Assembly: GCA_946480475.1 (NCBI GenBank)
Contig: CAMLJM010000027.1
Location: forward strand, 1 to 31,734
Direction: 5' to 3'
DNA length: 31,734 bases
Source: an uncultured Alphaproteobacteria bacterium
Lineage (GTDB): Bacteria; Pseudomonadota; Alphaproteobacteria; Micavibrionales; Micavibrionaceae
Shown here: positions 16,158 to 24,631 of the stretch, one piece after another
Layout of the letters: every line of letters begins with the position of its first letter
How positions within the stretch are numbered: position 1 is the first letter of the stretch
Program-made: the position numbers and the translations under genes
Notes under the pieces: generated by a model
Database searches by the model: none
Told to the model about the DNA's origin: nothing
Seen by the model: only the letters and a program-made list of their open reading frames with translations

Positions 16158-16796
16158 TTATAAAGATTTTCTTATTTCTGTGGAGGACAGAGTTTGCAGG
16201 GGATGATTGTTCATCCAGTAGCACTTGCCAGGGATCAGGGGCTTAGATTCCGCACGACTCAGGTCCTGATGATCTAAAGCAGATATCTTAAGGGGGCTGC
16301 TGCGTCCCAGATTTTGTGCAGGGGGCCTGCCCAGTATTCCCAGTGCCACAAGGTCAGGAATTTGCCGCCAGCGGTACCATTTGTGGAAGCCTTGGGCGCT
16401 GTCAGATCCCATGAGAAAGACAAAATCCGTATTGTAGAATGTACGGCGTAAAGCCAGGAGCGTGTCATAGGTGCGATAGGTTCCTAAGGCACATTCAATA
16501 TCCGTTGCCAGCATCCGAGGCTCATTCCTGAGCATATTTTCACTAGCGCTCAATCGGTCTTGCAGTGGTTCATAAAGATGCGGATCTTTAAGCGGGTTAC
16601 CTGGCGTCACCAGCCACCATACGGCATCCAGCTTCAGCATGCGTAAGGCTATGCGGCTGATGTGCAGATGACCTTCATGCGGCGGATTAAATGAGCCACC
16701 CAGCAAACCAACACGAAGGCCGCGCCATATAAAAGGGTTATGAAGGTTAAGCGGGGTCTTAAGCACAATAGCCTCTCTATGAAGAGAGGCTATCAT
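16158..16796 (-). CDS. nadD: Nicotinate-nucleotide adenylyltransferase NadD
   Basis: A 212-residue enzyme joining ATP and nicotinate mononucleotide in NAD synthesis. The nucleotidyltransferase signature GSFNPPHEGH is at about 34-43 and the closing SSTEIR motif at about 204-209. The start is uncertain. The ATG at 16796 has no ribosome binding site, and its first ten codons lie in an 11-bp hairpin (16768-16793). A GTG at 16766 has GAGAGG about five bases upstream, inside the 3' arm of the hairpin, and would give 202 residues beginning VLKTPLNLH. The conserved part starts only at LRVGLLGG, so both are compatible. It lies 21 bases after atpF, probably on the same transcript or just past its end. 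Confidence 0.93.
   Translation of the reverse strand: MIASLHREAIVLKTPLNLHNPFIWRGLRVGLLGGSFNPPHEGHLHISRIALRMLKLDAVWWLVTPGNPLKDPHLYEPLQDRLSASENMLRNEPRMLATDIECALGTYRTYDTLLALRRTFYNTDFVFLMGSDSAQGFHKWYRWRQIPDLVALGILGRPPAQNLGRSSPLKISALDHQDLSRAESKPLIPGKCYWMNNHPLQTLSSTEIRKSL
16768..16793 (-). promoter_or_regulatory. 11-bp hairpin at the nadD start
   Basis: ATAGCCTCTCT (16768-16778) and AGAGAGGCTAT (16783-16793) are perfectly complementary around four bases. On the nadD message the arm nearest the GTG at 16766 contains GAGAGG, a likely ribosome binding site, which would be hidden when folded. No T run follows, so it is not a typical terminator of the atp operon. Confidence 0.55.
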
Positions 16797-16817
16797 AAGA
16801 ATTCTATATGGTGAAAC

Positions 16818-17309
16818 TTACTTCAGCTGGCCAGCGATTGATTTGATCGATTGGTCAATCAAACGATCATTTGTTGCCTGGTCCATCTGTTTGGCGATGA
16901 TTTCAGCAGTAGCTTTAATAGAAAGTTCGGCAGCATAAGCTTTGATATCCTGCAGGGCGGCTTCTTCAGCACGCTTCAGGCGGTCTTTCAGTTGTGCTTC
17001 CTTGCGGGCAACCATCTCGTTCAGCTCAGATTCAGCCTGCTTCTGGATTTCAGCAGCATGCTTTTCAGCAGAAGCAATGATTGTTTCCGCTTCACGGGCT
17101 GCATCACGTTGCTTGCGTTGGTATTGCGCCAGCAATTCCTGTGCCTCAACACGTAGTGACTCGGCTGTCTCGATTTCCTTACGGATTTCCTCGATACGGC
17201 GATCCAGCTTACCCAGCAGCAGTTTCAGGCCAAACTTCCAGAAGCCAATCGCAAAAATGACGAAGGAAATCAGAACCCAGTTGGTGGCGTTACCAAGAAA
17301 TTCCATCAT
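16818..17309 (-). CDS. atpF: F-type ATP synthase subunit b
   Basis: A 163-residue peripheral-stalk subunit. One transmembrane helix at about 10-32 (NWVLISFVIFAIGFW) is followed by a long charged coiled-coil helix rich in Glu, Ala, Lys and Arg reaching the C-terminus. It joins Fo to the F1 head with subunit b'. The ATG at 17309 is two bases after the b' stop. It is the last gene of the Fo operon. Confidence 0.94.
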   Translation of the reverse strand: MMEFLGNATNWVLISFVIFAIGFWKFGLKLLLGKLDRRIEEIRKEIETAESLRVEAQELLAQYQRKQRDAAREAETIIASAEKHAAEIQKQAESELNEMVARKEAQLKDRLKRAEEAALQDIKAYAAELSIKATAEIIAKQMDQATNDRLIDQSIKSIAGQLK

Positions 17310-17311
17310 GA

Positions 17312-17932
17312 TTACGCAGCCTCACGTTTGTTAATCGACTGCACGACGCTTTTGGCATGTGCCAGGTCAGCGGGTGTGCCGACAATCTTGGCAGCAGCTT
17401 CGCTGGCAACCTCTGCAGCAATCGTTGTCATTTGTTCCATGGCTTCATTTTTGGCTGATTGCAGGCGAACCTCAAGGGCGTGCATGTCTTTTTCAGCTTT
17501 ATCACGCAGGCTGCTCATCTGCGCTTCCGCACGTGTTTTCATCGTTGCGTGAACGTCATTCACCAAACGCTTGGACTCGTTACGGGCATGATCCAGATTG
17601 CTCTCGTAAGCGGCTTGAACACTGTCAGCTTCCTTACGGAGACGATCAGCGGTTTCAAGATCGCTTTCAATATGCACGCGGCGGTTTTCAAGGATGCCAG
17701 AAATATCCGGCAGGATACGGCTTGAAAATACGGCGTACAGAATGACAAAAGTAACGGCCAGCCAGAAAATCTGTGTCGGGAAGGTGGTGGGATCAAACTG
17801 CGGTAAGCCTCCGCCACCCTCTGCATGATGTCCGGCATCAGCGGCATGCGGATCGGCAGCAAATGCAGCCTGAACGCCAAGCGCCAAAGCGCAGAACGTA
17901 TAAGCAGCGAGTTTGTTCAAACGATCCATCAT
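17312..17932 (-). CDS. atpF2: F-type ATP synthase subunit b' (second b subunit)
   Basis: A 206-residue b-type stalk subunit with the b' layout. A hydrophobic, signal-like N-terminus (about 8-26, ending AAFA) and a His/Gly-rich linker precede the membrane helix at about 53-72 (TQIFWLAVTFVILYAVF) and the long coiled coil. The FDPTTFPTQIFWLA motif is typical of alphaproteobacterial b'. Having separate b and b' genes is a feature of photosynthetic bacteria and Alphaproteobacteria. It is 30 bases after atpE. Confidence 0.92.
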   Translation of the reverse strand: MMDRLNKLAAYTFCALALGVQAAFAADPHAADAGHHAEGGGGLPQFDPTTFPTQIFWLAVTFVILYAVFSSRILPDISGILENRRVHIESDLETADRLRKEADSVQAAYESNLDHARNESKRLVNDVHATMKTRAEAQMSSLRDKAEKDMHALEVRLQSAKNEAMEQMTTIAAEVASEAAAKIVGTPADLAHAKSVVQSINKREAA

Positions 17933-17962
17933 GCCAAAGAGCCTTACTTTACTTCGTTCAGA

Positions 17963-18187
17963 TTAACCGAACAGGATAACGAGAGAGATAACCAGTGCGA
18001 AAATCGCCAGAGCTTCTGTCAGAGCGAAGGTCAGGAAGAATTTCTTGTCCAGCAGCTCCAGAGCACCTGGGTTACGGCCTACAGCCTCGTTGTAGGAGGA
18101 GAAGATCAGACCAAGACCAATACCAACGCCAAGAATTGGCATCAGAGCCAGTGCGGCGGCGATCAGTTTTGCGGCTTCGAGTTCCAT
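17963..18187 (-). CDS. atpE: F-type ATP synthase subunit c
   Basis: A 74-residue hairpin protein forming the rotating ring. Helix 1 has the glycine motif GVGIGLG (20-26), the polar loop has Arg38-Asn39-Pro40, and helix 2 carries the ion-binding Glu58 in LTEALAIFALVI. The length is as expected. I see none of the extra polar ligands of sodium-dependent rings, so a proton ring is likely. Confidence 0.97.
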   Translation of the reverse strand: MELEAAKLIAAALALMPILGVGIGLGLIFSSYNEAVGRNPGALELLDKKFFLTFALTEALAIFALVISLVILFG

Positions 18188-18220
18188 TGTTTTACTTCCT
18201 TCTTCAGTAGTGATGAGTGG

Positions 18221-18985
18221 TTAGTGGTGAAGTTCAACCGTGTCTTTCAGGTAGATACATGAAAGGACGGTAAATACGTATGCGTGAAGCAGAGCGATCA
18301 GGAATTCAAAACCGATCAGGATCACGTTAAAGAACATCGGCACAAGGCCTGCAGCGAAACCGGCAGGCGCCATATTCGCAGCGACGGCAGCGCCCAGCAT
18401 GCTAACGCTGAAACCGGCAAACACTTTTAGCATCAAGTGACCGGCCATCATGTTTGCAAACAAACGGACGGAAAGCGTTACTGGACGCGCCAGGAATGAT
18501 ACCAGTTCAATCGGAATAATCAGCGGGAACAGCCATACCGGCACACCGGGTGGCACCAGGAAGCTGAAGAAAGCCGGACCATGCTTCACAACGCCGATAA
18601 TCAGCACGGTGAAAAATATCAGCAATGCCAGAGCCATCGTCACGATGATATGGCTGGTATAGGTAAAGGAGTAGGGGATCATACCCAGCAGGTTACCCAT
18701 CAGGACAACCATGAACAGTGTGAAGATCAAGGGAAAATACTGGCGGCCACCTGATCCGATATTCTCACGGATCATATTGGCCACGAACTCATAAAGCATT
18801 TCCCCCATAACCTGCAGACGCCCCGGCACCAAAGACTTGCGGCGGGTTGCCATCGTCAGCGTAACGGTCGAAAGAACCACGCCGATCATCATCCAGAGGG
18901 ATGAGTTGGTAAAGGACAGATCAATGCCACCGACTTCTAGCGGGATAATCGGGGTAATCACAAACTGGTGAATAGGATCAGCCAC
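18221..18985 (-). CDS. atpB: F-type ATP synthase subunit a
   Basis: A 254-residue polytopic protein forming the proton half-channels. The essential arginine is Arg174 in TLSVRLFANMMAGH (Arg210 in E. coli); Glu160 in IIPIELVSF and Glu226 in GFEFLIALLHAYVF are the other channel residues. Five or six transmembrane helices are visible. It lies between atpI and atpE, with gaps of about 26 and 33 bases. Confidence 0.97.
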   Translation of the reverse strand: MADPIHQFVITPIIPLEVGGIDLSFTNSSLWMMIGVVLSTVTLTMATRRKSLVPGRLQVMGEMLYEFVANMIRENIGSGGRQYFPLIFTLFMVVLMGNLLGMIPYSFTYTSHIIVTMALALLIFFTVLIIGVVKHGPAFFSFLVPPGVPVWLFPLIIPIELVSFLARPVTLSVRLFANMMAGHLMLKVFAGFSVSMLGAAVAANMAPAGFAAGLVPMFFNVILIGFEFLIALLHAYVFTVLSCIYLKDTVELHH

Positions 18986-19011
18986 GCCTAGGAATTCCTT
19001 GTGTTCAGCGG

Positions 19012-19368
19012 TTAGTCGTCTTCATTTTCCGGCGCCTTTTTAGCGCCTTTTTCAGCCTTTTGCAAGGTGGCATATCCAACAGAAGACCCAATATTCTGAG
19101 TTATTCTGTATATGTTGAAAAACCCTGCAAAAACACCCGCCAAAAGGAAGATAATCAGGAATATGGGCTTGGTTCCCAGCCATGAATCCAGCCCGTAACC
19201 GATCAGGACGCCTGCCCCGATTGTGACCACCAGTTCAGCGCCCGCCCGAATCCCGTTATTGACGTTTTCGGCGTCTTTTAACTTATCGGATTCCTGTTTA
19301 GCCACAGCAGTCTTGCCTGATTTGAATTGCGCAATTTTGGCTTCAAGGTCATCGAGATCGTTAGGCAT
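19012..19368 (-). CDS. atpI: AtpI/AtpZ-type ATP synthase accessory protein
   Basis: A 118-residue protein with a charged N-terminal helix and two transmembrane segments (about 43-60, GAELVVTIGAGVLIGYGLD, and 66-87, IFLIIFLLAGVFAGFFNIYR). The GYGLDSWLGTKPIF linker is the family hallmark. Relatives assist c-ring assembly or magnesium or calcium uptake near the ATP synthase. GGAG lies about six bases before the ATG at 19368. It heads the Fo operon; the 147-base gap upstream should hold the operon promoter, but I could not place convincing boxes. Confidence 0.9.
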   Translation of the reverse strand: MPNDLDDLEAKIAQFKSGKTAVAKQESDKLKDAENVNNGIRAGAELVVTIGAGVLIGYGLDSWLGTKPIFLIIFLLAGVFAGFFNIYRITQNIGSSVGYATLQKAEKGAKKAPENEDD

Positions 19369-19474
19369 GATGTTCTCCCGTGTTGTAATCTACCTATGTA
19401 ATTGAACATAAAGGTAAAATAAAACAAACCCCTAAAAATTTGACATATTGATATGATTCTAAGTATTCGGCCTA

Positions 19475-19506
19475 ACAAAAACCCCTCAATTATGAGGGGC
19501 TTTTTA
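19475..19506. terminator. Intrinsic terminator between the 19516 gene and the atp operon
   Basis: CCCCTCA and TGAGGGG form a seven-bp stem around ATTA. On the minus strand it is followed by TTTTTG, ending the small gene at 19516; on the plus strand CTTTTT follows, so it is symmetric. It insulates the atp operon from genes upstream. Confidence 0.85.
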
Positions 19507-19515
19507 TATCCAGAA

Positions 19516-19818
19516 TTAAACAGGCCTTAGTTGAGAGGAGCCTGCAAGGCTTTTTACATTCGGATCATTGCTCAAGGGGCCTAGGGCTGCGCCAGTAACT
19601 GTGGCTGTTTGGATAGTAGAGTCTTCTGTGCCACGAACAGAAACACCAGGAATAGGATTGTTATTCTGATCCCTATATAGACCAGGGCCAATCGGATTAT
19701 GAGTCCTTATGAATATTTCAAAACTGGCGTTGTTAAAGTCAGCACGAGAGCTGGCCATACCAACCTGCATATTAAGTTTTGAATCAAGCTTTGAATAATT
19801 AATCGCTATGTTTGTCAT
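19516..19818 (-). CDS. Small orphan protein, unknown function
   Basis: A 100-residue protein that I do not recognise. It is rich in Asn, Ser, Gly and Thr, has no cysteine, no signal peptide and no membrane helix, and looks beta-rich or partly disordered (RTHNPIGPGLYRDQNNNPIPG, then TVTGAALGPLSNDP). The gene looks real because AAGAGG stands eight bases before the ATG at 19818 and a strong terminator follows the stop by about ten bases. It forms its own transcript between the smc tail gene and the atp operon. Confidence 0.6.
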   Translation of the reverse strand: MTNIAINYSKLDSKLNMQVGMASSRADFNNASFEIFIRTHNPIGPGLYRDQNNNPIPGVSVRGTEDSTIQTATVTGAALGPLSNDPNVKSLAGSSQLRPV

Positions 19819-19865
19819 GATAGAAACCTCTTATTTATATTAGCTTTTATATTTTGCGACCCGGA

Positions 19866-20198
19866 TCATATCGTCGGATTTTGAGGGAGTCCAGCAGGGT
19901 GCGCGGCGTGAATGGCCAATCGCAAATCATCTGCTGTCGTATCTGTCTTTGCTAATATATCAAACAATGTACGCAAGCTGTTCCTGGACCAATCTGTTGC
20001 AAAAACAAATTGGTGATATGCTTGATGATCTTGCGCTTTCATGTCACGGATTTTTTCGATTTCACAAATAACCGACCCCAGTGCAACGGATCTCCTGAAG
20101 GGGCTGCTAAGAACATGTGTCACTATGGCGCTGTCGTTACCAGCCAATTTTATTAATTTGACCAGTAACGCATTATCTTTATCGCTTAGAACTTGCAT
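19866..20198 (-). CDS. Hypothetical protein directly behind smc
   Basis: A 110-residue, mainly helical protein of unknown function. I chose the ATG at 20198, four bases after the smc stop; a TTG at 20216 would overlap smc and add six residues. There is no clear ribosome binding site, so translation may be coupled to smc. No known motif is seen. Sequence includes LSSPFRRSVALGSVICEIE and a tryptophan-containing helix. Position suggests co-transcription with smc, but it does not look like ScpA or ScpB, which are larger and are not in the window. Confidence 0.55.
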   Translation of the reverse strand: MQVLSDKDNALLVKLIKLAGNDSAIVTHVLSSPFRRSVALGSVICEIEKIRDMKAQDHQAYHQFVFATDWSRNSLRTLFDILAKTDTTADDLRLAIHAAHPAGLPQNPTI

Positions 20199-20202
20199 AA
20201 GA

Positions 20203-23200
20203 CTAGGCTGCTTCAAGGAAGTCCAGCTGCTGGTTCATGTCCACCGACACCAGCTGCGATACGCCGCGTTCAGTCATCGTCACACCATACAGACGGTCCA
20301 TACGGGCCATTGTCAGACGATGGTGTGTAATGACCAGGAAGCGTGTTTCGCCGCGTGCTGCAAATTCCTGCAGAACGTCGCAGAAACGATCCACGTTGGC
20401 ATCATCTAATGGCGCGTCAACCTCGTCCAGCACGCAAATCGGTGCGGGGTTAGTCAGGAACATCGCAAAAATCAATGCTACGGCTGTCAATGTCTGCTCA
20501 CCACCGGAGAGGAGGGACAGAGACTGCAGTGCTTTACCGGGAGGCTGGGCAAAAATCTCAAGGCCTGCTTCGAGAGGATCGTCAGAGTCGATCATCTTCA
20601 GGTGTGCTTGGCCGCCTTTGAACAGACGGGTGAACATATCCTTGAAGTGGGTGTTCACATCATCAAAAGCTTTGGTCAGGCGTTCACGCGCTTCCTTGTT
20701 CAGCATTTGAATACCGTTACGAAGCTCGGCAATAGCTTGCATCAGGTCATCACGCTCGGTGAAGATACCGGAAAGCTCTTTTTCCATCTCTTCAGCTTCC
20801 TGATCGGCGCGCAGGTTAACAGCGCCTATAAGGTCACGGGAACGAACATCCTTCTCGCGCTGTGCCTTGATCTCCTCAAGGTTCGGCAGGTTTTCAGGAT
20901 CAAGCGCCGCTTCCACAGCCAATTCTTCAGGGGACATGCTGAACTGTTCCTGAATGTGGGCTTTCACTTCTTCAATGTGGCTTTGACGTTCAGAAATGGT
21001 TGCCATCGCATGTGCACGTGCCTCACGCACTTCACTCAAGGCAGCCTCTGCTTCTTTCAGGCCCTTGTTGGTATCGTTTAGCTCTGCTTCCAGCGTTGCC
21101 AGTTTATCGGATACGACCGATTTCTCGCTCTCGATTGCAGCAATCGTGCTCAGCAGACCTTCGCTATCCTTGCGGATTTCTGCAGGGCGCTCGATCAGTT
21201 CAGCAATCTTGGCTGTCAGTTGCTCCTGACGTTCATCCAGCTCACGCAGACGTTCTTTGGCGCGGATGCAACGGTTCGCCAGATTGACGCGTTCATCGGC
21301 AATCGCATGCAGACGGCCTTTGCGGCGGTTCTGGTCCTGACGCACGATCTCAAGGTCGCTGATCGCTTCCTGCAGTTTCGTACGGGCAATGGTCAGACGC
21401 TCACGGGCGCTATCGACCTTCTGCTGACGCTCGGCCAGTGTGTTATCGTCAAATGCTTCCAGTTCTTTACGGCTGACGCTGATCGCTTCTTCCAGATTGC
21501 CAATATCTGTTTCAGCAATGGTCAATGCTTCTTCCAGACGGCCCAGTTCCGCCTGACGTGATGCTTGCGCCTCAACAGAACGGTTCAGGTTAATACGGCG
21601 GTCACGCAGGCTGTATTCGGCCTGGTTTTGAACGGTACGCGCTTCTTTCAGCTCATCCTGTGCCGTAGAGAGAACTTCCTCAGCGGCGGCCAGAACGGTA
21701 CGAGCCTCTTCCAGGGCAGCCTCAACACCGGGCAGGCGTTCCTGCAGATCGGCAAGCTGGTTCTTTTGCTTGAGCTGGATGGCATGGCGATCAGCCGCTT
21801 CGGCTTTAATATGCAAACCGTCCCAACGCCAGTAAGCGCCTTCGCGCGACACCAGCGATTGGCCGACTTTCAACTGACGGGCCAGTTCCTTGCCTTGTTC
21901 AGCGCTATCGACAACGCCGATCTGGCTTAGCGCCAGTTTTAGTGCGGACGGGGCCTGAACATGCGGTTCCAGTGTGGTGGCGCCAGCGGGTAGGGATGGC
22001 AGGTCAGCTACGCTGATATTGCTTTCACCCCAGACAATAGGCGCGCCTTCATCTGTCGATGCGGTCAGTGTATCGCCAAGGGCCCGGGAAAGGGCTGTTT
22101 CAAAACCTTCGTCAGCCTGAACATCTTCCAGTACGGCACGGAAGCCATCTTCGGAATACATTTCAAGCACAGAACCCAGTGTACGAACTTCGGCTTCCAG
22201 GCGTGATTTTTCAGTGGAGCGCAGCTGCACCGTTTCACGGGCTTCTTCGCGTTTTGCGCGGGCTTCCGTAATCGCGTTTTCAAGCTGCTCGATCTTGCTA
22301 CGCAGGGACTCTGTCTGGGTTTCAAGCGTTTCAATTTCTGTACGCAGGTTGGCAATCGCTTCATCCTGACCGCTGTCTGCCTTTTTGGTTTCCAACGTCT
22401 GACGCACATTGGCCAGTCTTGATTTTACGGCATCCATACGGCCTTGGTCGGTAGCAATCTGCTGCTCCAGACCTTCACGTTTTGCCTTGTCGGAAGCAGC
22501 GGCCTGCATAAGGCTGGTGAACTCTGTTTCCAGCTGGTCTACTTCAACCTGGATTTCATCGCGTGTTGTCTGGCGCAGGGCAATTTCACGTTCCTGATTT
22601 TCTTCACCGGCACGTAATGTGGCTTCTTCAGCTTCAATACGTTCCAGCACAGCGGTGTTTTCAGTCAGGCTTTCATCTTCATGGCTACGGTCGGCTGTCG
22701 TTTGTTCCAGCTGGGCTTTTGCTTCTTCAACGGTAGCTTCAATACGTAACGCTTCATCTTCCAGGCGTTGCAAGGCCAGTTTCTGAACCTGTAGGCGGGC
22801 GCCAAATTCAGCGTCCTGCTGGCGTAGATCAGGCAGGTCAGCAGATTGTGTATTTTGTGTACGTGTCAACTGGCTGACGGTCAGCATACGCTCGGCAACC
22901 TTGCTTTCGATCTCGTCAAAGGTCGATTTGATTTCATGCAGGCGCTCGGAAGCACGGCGCCATTCCATCGTACCGATCATAACTTCCAGCTGACGGATTT
23001 GTGCGCTCAGGTTTCGGTACTTAGCAGCCTGACGGGCTTGTTTTTTTAGTTCTTGCAGGCGACCTTCCATGCCACCAACAATGTCATCAAGGCGCTTCAG
23101 ATTATTGTCAGCGGCGCGCAGGCGCAGCTCAGCCTCGTGACGACGGGCATACAGACCGGTGATACCCGCAGCCTCTTCCAGGATCATGCGGCGATCAACA

Positions 23201-23679
23201 GGCTTTGCCTGGATCATGGTTGTTACCTTGCCCTGAGACACAAGATACGGTGAACCAGCACCAGCGTGCAGATCTGCGTAAAGCAGTTGCACATCGCGGG
23301 CGCGTACGGATTTACCGCTGATTTTGTAATCAGAACCTTTTTCACGCTCGATACGGCGTACAACCTCAATCTCTTCCAGCTCATTAAACATGGCTGGCGC
23401 AGAGTGGGCCGAGTTATCAAGGACAACTGTCACTTCAGCAAAGTTACGGGCAGGGCGCTTTTCCGTACCATTGAAGATTACGTCTTCCATGCTGCCGGAG
23501 CCGCCGCGCATACGCTTTGATGATGTTTCACCCATGCTCCAGCGCAACGCTTCAACAAGGTTGGATTTACCGCAACCATTAGGTCCGACGATACCTGTCA
23601 GACCCTGACCGATATCCAGTTCTGTCTTTTCAACAAAGGATTTAAAACCATTCAGGCGGAGCTTGGAAAACTGGATCAT
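20203..23679 (-). CDS. smc: Chromosome segregation and condensin protein SMC
   Basis: An 1158-residue ATPase that organises the chromosome. The N-terminal head has Walker A GPNGCGKS (32-39) after LNGFKSFVEKT. Two long coiled-coil arms surround a hinge (about 505-625, with DGFRAVLEDV and the GALGDTL-like LGDTLTAS). The C-terminal head has the signature LLSGGEQTLTAVAL, Walker B ICVLDEVDAPLDDANVDRF and VITHHR. I chose the ATG at 23679, one base after the dsbA-like stop; a TTG at 23691 inside that gene would add four residues. It is intact and of usual length. Confidence 0.97.
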   Translation of the reverse strand: MIQFSKLRLNGFKSFVEKTELDIGQGLTGIVGPNGCGKSNLVEALRWSMGETSSKRMRGGSGSMEDVIFNGTEKRPARNFAEVTVVLDNSAHSAPAMFNELEEIEVVRRIEREKGSDYKISGKSVRARDVQLLYADLHAGAGSPYLVSQGKVTTMIQAKPVDRRMILEEAAGITGLYARRHEAELRLRAADNNLKRLDDIVGGMEGRLQELKKQARQAAKYRNLSAQIRQLEVMIGTMEWRRASERLHEIKSTFDEIESKVAERMLTVSQLTRTQNTQSADLPDLRQQDAEFGARLQVQKLALQRLEDEALRIEATVEEAKAQLEQTTADRSHEDESLTENTAVLERIEAEEATLRAGEENQEREIALRQTTRDEIQVEVDQLETEFTSLMQAAASDKAKREGLEQQIATDQGRMDAVKSRLANVRQTLETKKADSGQDEAIANLRTEIETLETQTESLRSKIEQLENAITEARAKREEARETVQLRSTEKSRLEAEVRTLGSVLEMYSEDGFRAVLEDVQADEGFETALSRALGDTLTASTDEGAPIVWGESNISVADLPSLPAGATTLEPHVQAPSALKLALSQIGVVDSAEQGKELARQLKVGQSLVSREGAYWRWDGLHIKAEAADRHAIQLKQKNQLADLQERLPGVEAALEEARTVLAAAEEVLSTAQDELKEARTVQNQAEYSLRDRRINLNRSVEAQASRQAELGRLEEALTIAETDIGNLEEAISVSRKELEAFDDNTLAERQQKVDSARERLTIARTKLQEAISDLEIVRQDQNRRKGRLHAIADERVNLANRCIRAKERLRELDERQEQLTAKIAELIERPAEIRKDSEGLLSTIAAIESEKSVVSDKLATLEAELNDTNKGLKEAEAALSEVREARAHAMATISERQSHIEEVKAHIQEQFSMSPEELAVEAALDPENLPNLEEIKAQREKDVRSRDLIGAVNLRADQEAEEMEKELSGIFTERDDLMQAIAELRNGIQMLNKEARERLTKAFDDVNTHFKDMFTRLFKGGQAHLKMIDSDDPLEAGLEIFAQPPGKALQSLSLLSGGEQTLTAVALIFAMFLTNPAPICVLDEVDAPLDDANVDRFCDVLQEFAARGETRFLVITHHRLTMARMDRLYGVTMTERGVSQLVSVDMNQQLDFLEAA

Positions 23680-23680
23680 A

Positions 23681-24391
23681 TTATTCTGCAACCTTTTCCT
23701 GTGTCAGGTATGTATCCACCTTCTTTTTGAATTCATTGAATGGCAATGCGCCTGAGAATGTTTCTTTCTCATTAATCACGAACGAGGGGGTGGATTGAAT
23801 TTTGTACTTATCACTAGCCTCTTGCATCCTAGCAACAATTTCAGCCTTCTTCTTCTCGTCAGCAAGGCAGGCATCCAGATTCTCTTCCGAAGCGCCTAGC
23901 AGCTTGGCGTTCTGTTTCAGGATCTGGCGATAGTTTGGATCAAATGCCCATTTTTCCTGCTGCTCAAACAGGAAAGAAATAAACTGGTTATAGCGCTCCT
24001 CCGGAAGGCAAAGCGCAACCAACGCGCCATCCATAGCAGAAGCGTTCAGCGGAAAGTTCACAAATTCAAAGTATACTTTACCGGTGTCGATCAGCTCTTT
24101 TTTGACTTCTGGCAAGGTATGCGTATGGAAGTCAGCGCAGTGCGGACAGCTGAGGGAGGCAAATTCCTTGATTTTCAGCGGGGCATTCGGATTGCCCATA
24201 GCATAAGTTTTTGACTCAACAGCAGCACTTCTTGCTTCTTCATGCGAAGCTTCATCCTTTGCAGGTTCTTCACTGGCTGCAGGTTGGATACCGTTGGCCT
24301 CCACAGCACTGGTTTTCAGTCCAATGCCAGCATACAAACCAACGATTACGACAACTGCAAGGGCCAAAAGGCCGATCAAACCTTTACGCAT
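23681..24391 (-). CDS. DsbA-family thiol oxidoreductase
   Basis: A 236-residue thioredoxin-fold protein anchored or exported by an N-terminal hydrophobic helix (about 4-24). After an Ala/Glu-rich linker comes the active site SCPHC (Cys82, Cys85), then VNFPLN and, near the C-terminus, the cis-proline loop STPSFVIN. It likely oxidises or isomerises cysteines of envelope proteins. The ATG at 24391 is chosen because AGGAA stands five bases before it and the hydrophobic helix starts there; an upstream ATG at 24442 has no ribosome binding site. The dsbA-smc order is common in Alphaproteobacteria. Confidence 0.9.
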   Translation of the reverse strand: MRKGLIGLLALAVVVIVGLYAGIGLKTSAVEANGIQPAASEEPAKDEASHEEARSAAVESKTYAMGNPNAPLKIKEFASLSCPHCADFHTHTLPEVKKELIDTGKVYFEFVNFPLNASAMDGALVALCLPEERYNQFISFLFEQQEKWAFDPNYRQILKQNAKLLGASEENLDACLADEKKKAEIVARMQEASDKYKIQSTPSFVINEKETFSGALPFNEFKKKVDTYLTQEKVAE

Positions 24392-24490
24392 TCGATTTCC
24401 TGCTCCGTCATACTTTAAATATGACAAAAGGGTGAACCACATCAGTAATGAGCTATATGGTAAAAATCAATAAAAAAGGGCAGGAAGTCA

Positions 24491-24519
24491 ATAAAACCCT
24501 GATGTTTCAGGGCTTTTAT
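24491..24519. terminator. Intrinsic terminator after the OmpA-domain gene
   Basis: CCCTGA and TCAGGG form a six-bp stem around TGTT, flanked by A-rich and T-rich sides that extend the pairing. On the minus strand TTTTATT follows. It separates the DUF721-IMPase-OmpA operon from dsbA-smc. Confidence 0.75.
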
Positions 24520-24631
24520 CCACACTATCTAAGGGGATAATGCAGGGAGGAAAGGAACAATCTTACTATTCTACCGACTTGTCCCAATTCCGACCACAAT
24601 GGAAATGCGGCAATGAGTTTAACAAAGGACA

